From Scytalidium lignicola (taxonomy: Eukaryota > Ascomycota > Leotiomycetes), in contig NCSJ02000290.1 of the NCBI GenBank assembly GCA_002812745.2, positions 1-54,640 of the forward strand: a DNA stretch of 54,640 nucleotides, written 5' to 3'. The position numbers and the translations under genes are program-made. Each line of letters starts with the position of its first letter. Positions within the stretch are counted from its first letter, which is position 1. Positions 43,611 through 52,947 of the stretch are shown in pieces. Under the pieces are notes generated by a model. It saw only the letters and a list, made by a program, of their open reading frames with translations, was not told the DNA's origin and ran no database searches.

Positions 43611-46600
43611 TTAAAACAAGCCGCTATCGGAGTTATCAAATCCAGAAGTATCAAAGCTGCTCTGCACATCCGTAATGCTAGTCATATCAAACCCTCCTGT
43701 GTCCGTATCGGTTGCAAAAGTAGTCGTCGTAACGTCTAAGAATGAAGATGTATCGCCAGTCCCGCCAACGCCCATGGAGGAGAAATCGCTGGTTGAGAAG
43801 AATGTTGATTGTGATGTCATTATTGAATTTTGACCGATGGAGGATGTGTCTTGGAACGATGTCGTGTCTATGGAGAATGATGATGTGTCGAGAGCAGTGG
43901 TTGATGAGTCTTGGAATGAGGATGATGTATCCATAAATGCCGATGGGTCTTGGAAATAGGATGATGATGCACCGAGATCGGCTGAAGGACCCTGGAAAGA
44001 TGGCATTGCTGCAATGGATGTTGAGGGGTCTTGGAAAGAGGATGAGTCTCCCATAACGGCGGATGGATCTTGCAAAGATGGCATTGCTGCAATGGATGCC
44101 GAGGGGTCTTGGAAAGAGGGTGAGTCTCCCATAACGGCAGATGGATCTTGGAAGGAAGGTGTTGCAGCCGGGGAGGATGATGTGTCCGACGACACGTTCA
44201 TAGAGAATAGCGTATCTTGATCGGATGTCACGTTCATAGAGAACAACGGATCTGGCGAGGAAGATGATCCATTGAGATCAGCTGATGGATCTTGAACAGA
44301 CGACGCTACACCCGTGTCTGTTGACGTATCCTGCGAGGAAGACGATGCACCAGAGGTAGCGGACGGATCTTGGAAGGAGCCTAGTGGGTTAAAAGATGAT
44401 ATATCTTGAAGTGGCATTCCGTTCATATCCGTCAACGGTGAGCTAGCTGGAGATTGTTGCACTTGCTGGGATTGATCAGGCGGTGGTGTTGTAGTAGCAG
44501 AAGGCGGCTGCTGGACCGAAGCCATAGACATGTTATTCAACATGTTAGACTGATAAGATATTAGTATCAGACTTAGTTTTTAGATGAGAGAAGGGAAGAG
44601 CTTACGATATCAGACTCCAGTGCACTGTCGGTGGTTTGGCTGGGGTCTTGCTGCTGCTGGTCATCTGCTGCAGTAGTGTCTGGAGAGGACGGCTGCTGAG
44701 ATTGTTGCTGTGACGAACCAAAGGAACCTAGGGAGCCCAAATCTATCTGTAAAGGAGAAGAATTAGGCTGTTGGCCAAAATTAAAGTTATTTGCATTTGG
44801 GTCTGGCTGGTTGTACTGTTGTAATTGTTGTTGATATTGTTGATTGTATTGTTGTAGTTGATCCTGATATTGTTGATCAAACTGCTGCTGGGAATAGCCA
44901 TCTTGTTGATTAGAGTTTTGTTGTGCTTGGCCGTTGTCATTGTGTTGTGGATGATGTTGTGGGTGGTGGTGTAGTTTGTTTTGCAAGGAGTGTTCTATTT
45001 TAGTTTCTATTTCGTGTTGTATCTGGTGTTGTATCTTCTGTTTTAGTCCCTGAAGAGGTTCTTGGTGTGGTTGCTCATGTGGCTGTTGGGGCGCAGATTG
45101 GTGTGCCTGGTAATGAGGTAGGTGGTATGACTGGTGCGATTGTTGAGGAACAGGTTGATGTGTTTGAGAATGCTGTTGATGAGATGGTTGATGAGATGGT
45201 TGATGAGATGGTGGCTGGCCTGGGATGTGAGGGAGCATATGATCTTGCAAGTAAGGCTGTTGGTGAGGTTGAGGTTGCTGGTGAGGTTGAGGTTGCTGGT
45301 GAGGTTGAGGTTGTTGGTGAGGTTGAGGTTGCTGGTGAGGTTGAGGTTGAGGTGTTTGAGAGTGCTGTTGGTGAATTGGTCTACGCTCTACAGTCTTAGG
45401 AATGGCAGCCTGTGGAGTGTTAAAGCTGGGAGATTGTGGTTGCATCCCCTGCTGCGATTGTAATTGCTGTACTTGTTGTGGTTGTGGTTGTGGTTGTGGT
45501 TGCACTCCTTGTTGTACTCCGGGCTGCGATTGTAGTTGCATTCCCTGTTGCATTCCTTGTTGTATTCCCTGTTGCATTCCCTGTTGCATTCCCTGTTGCA
45601 TTCCTTGCTGCATTCCCTGTTGTGACTGTAGTTGTATTCCCGGCTGTAATTGTAGCTGCATTCCGGATTGTGATTGTAGTTGCACTCCTTGCTGTTGCAG
45701 TTGCTGTTGCTGGTTAACCTGACCCACTGTCGATGCATTTTGGATTACTCCCTGAACGGGTCCATTAGGAGTCATAATAGTAACAACCTGTCCAGCCTGG
45801 CTCGCCTGCTGGATCCCTTGCTGTAAACCTGGCGTGGTGTACAACTGACTTTGTGGTCGACTTGCTGTAATTGGTTTCTTTAAGACTTTCTTGGTTGTAT
45901 TATAGATCTTGGAGGCGGCAACAGCATCGGTAAGTACATTTACACCGCATGCCTCAGCAGCTGCAGCAATAGAGCCGACAATTGCAACTGTTTTTACGGG
46001 ATGATCCTTGACGAATTTCTTCGTTGAATCATATGCCTTCCTCGTTTGATTGATCCCGGATGTCGACAAACGGGAGCCAAGGGATTGACTTTGCGGGTTA
46101 GCCAACATCAAAAAAGTGCCTGGTTGACCTGGAATTTGAGACTGGATTCTGTACTGAACTGGGACACCAGCAGCATTCACGTAAATGGGTTGTCCTTGCG
46201 GTGCAGTGCCACTGGGAACAGTGACTATCTGAACGCCGCCTTGTGTATATTGGACATATTGTGGTTGACCTTGTGGGCTGTTGACTGATTGGACAGTTTG
46301 AGTTTGATAGACTTGAGTCCCGTGGATAAACGGTTCTGATTGAGCTCGCTGGATTCCCTGAGGAGCCTGTTGAGGCTGGAACTGTGCCGTAGAATTCATC
46401 AGTTGCGGTTGGCTTTGAACTTGGGTAAGGGGCGCTCCCTGAGTTGGTGTTTGTGGCGATTGCCCTGGTGGTGATTGAAAGTGTCCATTGGCTAAAGTTG
46501 ATTGCTGTGCAGGAGCGTAATAACTCTGAGGTCTAGAATTAGCTGCTTGGGCATTGGTAGGTGACTGCGTAACTGGGACAACGGAGAATCGACGGTTCTC

Positions 46601-47407
46601 TCCTATTGAACCAGGTGTCTGGACACCTATTGGGACTCCTTGCATATTGACATATTGTACCGACTGATAGCTCTGAACCGGATTTGAAGGCTGGCTACCA
46701 GCAACAGGAGCAGTCTGAACTAACATCTGCTGCTGTGGCTGGCCGTAGAGGGTTTGTCCCTGCCCTTGTTGCGGCATTAAAACATATTGCTGACCTGGAC
46801 CAGGTGTTGCTGCTCGATACTGTACTCCTTGAGAGACTCCTTGTTGTTGATTCGGACCACCTTGTTGGACTGTTTGAGGTTGCATTTGCATCTGATACGG
46901 AGGAGGCATCGAAGATGCGCTTACGGACCGAACTGAGTAGGCAGGAGCCAAGGCACCGATTGCCTTGCGACGAATGCCTGATGACGGTTGTGTTGATGTT
47001 GGAGTCACAGGAGATTGCGGGGTCTGGATGTATGATGTTGGGGTTTGGTTTCCCCACTGTGTGGATGTACTGGCCGTACTTGCGACACTTGGAGTTCTGC
47101 TCAGATGTGGTTGCTGTGAAGGTGTTGCCTGTGGAGTAGGAGGAAGGTGTCCAGCAGGAACATTCCCTTGCTCATCCTGCGAGATGGACATTGCTTGAAT
47201 CTTCGCCTCAAGTGTCTCAGGGGTAGATCTGGCTTGCGGCTGTGGTTGAGCCAAGTCGGCCACGCGCGTGATCTCATCGCCAGCTTTGGGGAAGAGGAAC
47301 TGCCTGAAGCCCGAAGGTCTGTGAACAAAGAACCACCTCTCACTGGCACCATCGTAGTCGGATTCCCAGCCTGACGGGAGGGCGATGGGAGCCTCAGCGG
47401 CCGCCAT
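43611..47407 (-). CDS. WW-domain, Q-rich repeat protein, 1246 aa
   Basis: Two exons (47407-44606 and 44549-43611) join in phase 0 through a 56-bp intron with a GTAAGC donor, a CTGATACTAAT branch region and a TCAG acceptor. Residues about 11-42 form a WW-like unit: LPSGWESDYDGASERWFFVH and SGFRQFLFP, usually a binder of Pro-rich partners. A long Gln-, Pro- and Ser-rich region follows. Near residues 460-520 is a conserved-looking island with KFVKDHPVKTVAIVGSIAAA, possibly a membrane-contacting or Gly/Ala-rich helix. Then come repeats: QQGM units, PHQQPQ units and, in exon 2, FQDPSA units. Such sequence is prion-like and could drive assembly, but no function is known. Confidence 0.82.
44000..44155 (-). 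repeat. Two 78-bp tandem repeats in exon 2 of the WW gene
   Basis: The unit starting ATGGCATTGCTGCAATGGAT (plus-strand view) at 44000 is followed by a near-identical unit at 44078. Each encodes 26 residues containing two FQDPS-type and one SIAAMP element. The shorter FQDPS module also recurs around these units. Confidence 0.85.
45261..45350 (-). repeat. Five 18-bp repeats encoding Pro-His-Gln-Gln-Pro-Gln
   Basis: Plus-strand unit TGGTGAGGTTGAGGTTGC is repeated five times with single-base changes. Read on the minus strand it gives the PHQQPQ repeats of the WW-domain protein. The copy number is likely to vary between strains. Confidence 0.88.
45539..45622 (-). repeat. Seven 12-bp repeats encoding Gln-Gln-Gly-Met/Ile
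   Basis: Plus-strand unit CATTCCCTGTTG is repeated seven times, with changes such as CCT to CTT and one change giving Ile in place of Met. It encodes the QQGM tract in the middle of the WW-domain protein. Confidence 0.88.
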
Positions 47408-48873
47408 TGTGGTCGTCAGGTGTGATGATTTTGGAGGCTGTTAAAACCGCACCGTGGAATGAAAACTGTAGGCAGGAAGAAATGAGAGATAAAAAAGATG
47501 ATAGGAAGAGTCGAGGTCCCGCGACACAGGATGCTCTGAGGCTTTGCAGCTTTGAGCCATGGCGCGGGGCGGCTGAAGATGTTGTACTGGACCATACTGG
47601 ACTATACGGTATGGTACCGGGGAAAAGTAGCCTCAAGCTATCCCGCTCTGGACCTGCTACTCCATCCTTTGATGCGGGTTGATGGGCGCTCGTGCACACA
47701 TCTGGGCAAGTTTCGGGTTATCGAATTCTATTTTAAAGCCAATGCAAAGCCAATGCATTTATTGATCGCCCCAAACGGGGTAAGTTTGCCCACGATGGCA
47801 CCTGTGGACGGCCCACAACCACACTGGTGGTTGAGGAACAGCAAATCACGCCTCGTCGCGCGCAGAGTGCGCCTTATCGATCTAGGCCTTGCTAGATGCG
47901 TTGTGGACTCACTGCGTCGGATCGAATTGCCTGTTATTGGATGTGTCTTTTGGGGGTTTAACACCAATATTGGATGGAGGGAGGTGTTATTGGGCCCGAG
48001 GACGCCACAGGTAAAGCTCCCAAGTCTAGTGCTTGGGAGCTGAACAAGCAGGCGACATTTGGGCAAGGTGCTCTCCCCGCCTGCAGAGCCTCACCATCTA
48101 CGAGAATCATGCATTGATTGTCAAAGCACCGTACTACTGTACTGTATCAGGTTCAATATGATGGCGTGTGTACACCTACCGTACCTATCAACCAGCTTTC
48201 CAGGGCAGGTTGTCCTGGAACTTAACTTCTGCCGGTGTTTGGGGGTGCTGAAGAGCCGCCTGGTTTAAAGAATCTCTCATCTCGCTTAGGTTGCCTTTCC
48301 TGCTTTCGTACTTGCCGTATTAGGTTTGCAAAGAACTGCGCCGTGCAATCCCGATGCGCGCAACGACCCTCCCAAGCCATGGGAAATATGTAAAACACTA
48401 TCATTGGTGTTTCGCAAGGAACGCATCTGCGAATAGCTTAAATTTAATCGTACTTTTGGAGATCTTGCCAAGATCAACGCATCTCGATCTGCGGTTCGGT
48501 CCGTGGGATTCCACCTGCCTGAATGAGGTCTAGTTTCTCAGCCAAGATCTATAACTGGCCCTTGGAGATACATTCTGTCATGCTTCAAAGCTAAAGGTTG
48601 AAAGAGTGTGCATTTTCNTTTTTTTGCAATGGTGGATGATAATTGACAATACGTTGTTGTGCAAGCCCGCCATAAACACCTGGTCTCTATGTTTTCCGTT
48701 CCCGAACAAGAGAGGATTGAAGGTAGTCTATTACTGCTCACTTGATGGCTAAAATAACATACAACACGNAAAAAAAATCAGCAGAAGAGCAAAGAGTTGC
48801 CCATATCTACAGGATATCCCAAATATATATACACCCGCAGGTACTTTCCTTATCCGTCCTTACCATTTTCTCA
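47408..48873. other. Intergenic region between two minus-strand genes
   Basis: About 1.5 kb holding the promoter of the WW gene. There are Ns at 48619 and 48769 next to T and A runs. The frames on both strands (up to 163 codons) are overlapping shadows with no domain, so I call no gene. Confidence 0.4.
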
Positions 48874-50635
48874 TTAGTTATCTCTTTTGTCTTGAAGCTT
48901 AAACACCGCTCCCAGCAGCTTGTCTCCGGCCTGCTTGAAGTTCTCCTCTCGCTCCTTATTACCCTTTATCAACGTCCATATCTCATCATCAGTCCCGTCA
49001 TTACTCATTCCCGACTCCTTCCCATTCCAGATCCACTTCCGTCTATTCACACTATATGGCTCCCACGGGTCCAACCCATGGAAGAAGTAAGTGTACGCCG
49101 AACTCATCTTCTCTGCTGTGTGCGCCAACTCCTCGAAATTCTGGCACGAAGGTTGATTGAACATGATCGGCACGCCCATCGAATGCCACGTAAAGCCGTG
49201 GAGCGGACCCGGATACGGATCCGTGACTCTGATCTCGTACATCCACACTGACTTCCCTTGTCGAGCGGCGGCATCGGTAAGGTCGATAATCGGCCGCGCA
49301 AACATCGCACTAGTGCCGTAAGCAATCAAAGCGCGTGAAGGAGTCAGTGCTTGTTTGGAGGAGAAAATGGTCTCGATAAGCTTCGGCGAGGCATCTAGGC
49401 CCTTGAGGATCTCAGAGAGACCGTCAGCTGTGAGGTTTGCTAATGCAGGGAGGAAGAAGAGCGAGGCTTCGTCCTTAGTGTGGCCCGTGATGACTCTTTC
49501 GCACCACGAGGGGATATTCGCCCAGTATTCGGGACTGAACATCGGCACCGTGTCGCTGCTGCGGAACCAGTTCGGGTCGATGACGGGCGTTACTGCACTC
49601 GAGACATCGATGTGGAGTACGAGCTTGGCGATAGAGATATTACGGAGAGAAGCCAGCTTCTCTTCGGCCGATGCTGTAGCTGGTATACCGACGGAAGCTA
49701 CTAGATCGTCGAAGGCAGCTTGTGCTCTCTCAAGTGTTTGGAGTTTCGGATAGGGTAAAGATTGGATGATTGCTTGGTTAAATAGCGGTGTTTTACCCTG
49801 GAGATGGAACCAGATCGAAAGAGCGCCAGCTGATTCGCCGGAGACGGTGAGGCGAGCCTCATTGCCGTGGAAGTGGGCGATGTGCGAATGGATCCACTGT
49901 AGTGCTAGTTTTTGGTCGTTGAGGCCTTGGTTGAGAACCGGCACCTCGCCGTTGGCTTCCGCTTCTGCAATGAGTTCGCGGGAGGAGAGAAAGCCAAGGG
50001 CATTGACTCGGTAGTTTATCGTCACAATAATGATCGGTTTACCCAGTTCTATGGATCGTTTGACAAGATGGTTACCATCTAAAGGGAGACAACCCTTGTT
50101 AGGCCTTTACCATGTGTCAGGGAGACTCATATAAGAGAGGACACCTACCAAATTCTGTGGTATTATCACCTGCGTTGAAGGCTCCGCCGTGAATATAAAC
50201 AAAGACCGGTAACTTCTCTCCTTTCTTCTCAAGGATGGCTTCAGGTGGTCCATAGATGTTAACATGCAGACAGTCCAGCTCGCTCTGCCGCTGTTCCATC
50301 GATTGCTTTTCAAACATATGATGCATGATGATGTGTATGTGGTCCGGAGGCTGGGGACACCTGGGCCCGTATTGAGTGGCATCAAGATCCCCTTTCAACT
50401 CCGTTAGACTCAAGGGCGTTGCCGTCTTGAATCTAGCAGGAATGGTAGCAAAGGGGACATTAAGAAAATTTGCAACGCCATGGATAGATATAAACCCGTG
50501 AAGGTTTACATTTTTTATGGAAAGAACACGCTCTTCTGCAATGTTGTCGAGGCTGATATTGTCGTTCCTAACCGTTCTCCAGGAGGCCACCTCGAGCATC
50601 GAAGCTGGTTGTTTAGGGAATATTGAACCCGGCAT
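48874..50635 (-). CDS. Type-B carboxylesterase/lipase
   Basis: The enzyme hydrolyses carboxylic esters. Exons are 50635-50149 and 50078-48874, giving 563 aa; the intron has a GTAGGT donor and splits an Asp codon to give TTEFDGNHL. The oxyanion HGGAF motif follows PVFVYI in exon 1, and the carboxylesterase type-B pattern ELDCLHVNIYGP matches E-DCL-LN. The nucleophile is in GESAGA (Ser about 242). TKDEASLF holds a likely acid residue and LHGFTWHSMGVPIMF the His (about 457). No signal peptide is visible at the ATG chosen (MPGSIFPKQPAS). The codons just upstream are hydrophobic (FVFCFF) but have only TTG as a start, so the enzyme is taken as intracellular. Confidence 0.9.
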
Positions 50636-50875
50636 TGTCACGGGAAAAAAACAAAAAACAAAATTCAAGTAAGCACTTGAATATTAAAAAGGGGGGGGGG
50701 GAAGAGAATTCCAAGAATAAAAGTATTTTTATTAAAATGATATCATAATCATTCCCCCCTCCCTTTACAAATCCAACCCTGACGCCGCCAACGATTGCGT
50801 TCCCAGGAAACTATATACCAGCATCCTCAACGAACGAGTAACATTTAAACAAATCATCCCGCCCCTTCCCCATCG

Positions 50876-51067
50876 TCAGGGCCACTNGCCGGCGAGCCGC
50901 AACCTTTCACTCAATTCAACCCAAAGTTGATGGTAAGCATAGCTTGCTTCAGTGGGCTCCGGGCTCCAAACTCGTCGGCACATAAAGCACGGCAACCCTT
51001 TCTCCTTTTGATAGGAGGGACAATCAATGTTACTGGGGACCCAGCAAATCGCAGGATTAGAAGACAT
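50876..51067 (-). CDS. Small Cys/Trp-rich hypothetical protein, 63 aa (tentative)
   Basis: The frame from ATG 51067 reads MSSNPAICWVPSNIDCPSYQ and contains four Cys, including GLPCFMCRRVW, then a Tyr- and Glu-rich C-terminus. A CxxC-like pair could bind metal or form a disulfide. An N at 50887 falls within the last codons, so the C-terminus is uncertain. No family is recognised, and chance occurrence is possible at this length. Confidence 0.33.
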   Translation of the reverse strand: MSSNPAICWVPSNIDCPSYQKEKGLPCFMCRRVWSPEPTEASYAYHQLWVELSERLRLAGXWP

Positions 51068-52426
51068 TGTTAGTTACACCTGGTTGTAGCTCCGTAGACG
51101 TTGTTGGTCGTCTTGGAGAGGTCTAGATAGGCTGAAAGGGGGAAAGTGCGGGAATGTCATGCGGATGGTCGGCGGCGGGAAACGCAGAGGGTACGGTGGT
51201 CCATTATTGCATGTAGTGTAAGTGAGTTCTGATGGCCTTGTTGCCTTGCTGCCCTGTTGCCTAAGTTCGAACTGTTGGACAGGCTACGGCTACTGATATC
51301 ATTGGTACGTACACGAGTCACAGTATGAATTTCAACTATCAAAAACAACTAGCTAATAACAGCTACAGCTGGGGAAATACACCCGTATCATATACGCACC
51401 TGTAAACGTACGTTTCATGTGAAAATGTCTCACAGGTATGATAATTGCCCCGACTCCGACTCTATGACTTCATATGGCTTTTGCCATGGCTTGTCACGTG
51501 AGTGTATCAAATACCTGAGGCTACAACAAGGTTGAGACTCCCTTTGTTGCCTGAGGCTTCGTTCTCTGCTGCTCTTCGCTATCGCCTTTACTGTGGTATG
51601 GCGGCATCCGCTCGAACTAATTAGGACACTCCCGCTAGAGTCCGGCATGTCGGCCCAGTAAGTAAAGTATTACCTTTTTTTGTAATACAACTTGTAATGT
51701 GATTATTCAGTTTAGTATTATAATTATTATACAAACTGAATCTTACCCATTTCTAAATTTATAAGCTTTTAGCTTTACATATACTGAAACCGTACGTAAG
51801 TACAACCACCTGATAGCAGCGCTATACTCCGCAGCCTCACACCAATCAAATGGCAGGATGCAGTAAAATAGAAGGAAGGAAGGCTTGGTTATAATAATTA
51901 TGATAGTTATTATATATATTAAAGACTAAAGTGTGAGGTCTCCATACGGGGTCTCCGCTCGTACTTATCTAAGGATTAAGAATTCCTTACCACATCTTTA
52001 AAGCTAATAAGGCTAGAGAAGAAGGAGTTGAAGGAATTGAAGGGCCTGGTGATGAAAGCGTTTAGAATGGAGACTGGGGAGTTGGAATTGAAAGTGGTGA
52101 TGTATTAGGATTCTAGCTGAAAGCTGGTGAAGTTGTTGAAGATGAGGTGGGCAATGATGGAGGCGATGGCCTTAAAGTTGATGGAGGGGTTATAATACGC
52201 GATATTGGCATGGCCATGGTGGTGGAATTACTTACTGTACAACGCTTAATACTCCAAAAATTAGCATTTTTAATCAGTATACCACAACAAATAATGCTGT
52301 AAATCATTGTATTTGCAATTTAAGCAGAAATGACCAAAGGGCTTTTATAACTGGTGATTAGTTCAACTTTATTAGTTAGCAGTTTTAGAAGATTAGAGAA
52401 ACCGTATAATGATAATAAACCCAGAT
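51068..52426. repeat. AT-rich region with inverted repeats and decayed repeat copy
   Basis: This stretch contains a hairpin of about 37 bp (51705-51741), ATTCAGTTTAGTAT with its near reverse complement ATACAAACTGAAT. A smaller one lies at 51668-51688 (GTATTAC/GTAATAC), and a copy of the 4.3-kb repeat lies near 51845-51896 (GTAAAATAGAAGG...AAGGCTTGG). A Gly/Asp-coded low-complexity stretch at 52110-52220 produces a spurious minus-strand frame. No gene is supported. Confidence 0.5.
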
Positions 52427-52717
52427 TCAAATAATGCCAACCAATCTCTCCGGTTGATTAAAAATTAAATGAGTCTTCATCCTCCCGCAGCAATACGGTA
52501 CTGAGAGGAAAACTTCATATGGATAGCGTACAGTTTGAAAGATAGAAACGTACATGTTCTTAGAGTGGGGTCGGCTTGAGATTGTACGAGCTTCCGGGAA
52601 TAAGGAATGCGGAGGATATAAGTAGAATCAACCAACAATAAATCACTCCTTAGAAACATTATGCAACTTACGAAGCACAACGGCTCCGCGTCTGGCAATA
52701 GTGCGGGGAAAGGACAT
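52427..52717 (-). CDS. Candidate small two-exon gene, 69 aa (tentative)
   Basis: Exon 1 (52717-52672) encodes MSFPRTIARRGAVVL and ends at a canonical GTAAGT donor. A frame in phase after an AAG acceptor (exon 2, 52590-52427) reads RTISSRPHSKNMYVS... and ends ERLVGII. The N-terminus is Arg-rich without acidic residues, like a mitochondrial targeting sequence. The acceptor is non-ideal and no homolog is recognised, so the second exon may be wrong. The start is divergent from the alcohol oxidase gene and 230 bp away. Confidence 0.3.
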
Positions 52718-52884
52718 CTTCCCCTCTTTTGGTGTCGTTCTTATTGGCGGGGAGGGTAAGGCAGAGTTAAGAAGCTCGACTTTCAAAAGTGAAGGGTTGC
52801 TCTACCTTTCATCCGCTATTGTCGTGAATACAAATGCTTAAATGGTGTCCTTCAGTCCCTCGCAATTTACATTCTCAACCACAC

Positions 52885-52893
52885 TATTTATAA
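52885..52893 (+). promoter_or_regulatory. TATA-like element of the alcohol oxidase gene
   Basis: TATTTATAA lies 55-63 bp upstream of the ATG at 52948. This is the only clear TATA-like sequence in the 230-bp gap with the divergent small gene, and its distance suits a core promoter. Confidence 0.4.
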
Positions 52894-52947
52894 CAGAGAT
52901 CTTGTATTTTTGACTTTCCTGTATTTTCAAAATATATCTTCAGCGTT

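Noticed and set aside
45067..45722. Plus-strand frames rich in Val/Gly/Glu or Cys
   Set aside because: They are shadows of the PHQQPQ and QQGM repeats of the minus-strand WW gene.
47552..48066. Overlapping frames of 163 (plus) and 112 (minus) codons
   Set aside because: Mutual shadows in intergenic DNA with no domain, no splice support and no start context.
52113..52307. Thr/Ser/Pro-rich minus-strand frame
   Set aside because: It comes from a low-complexity purine-rich stretch next to decayed repeats.
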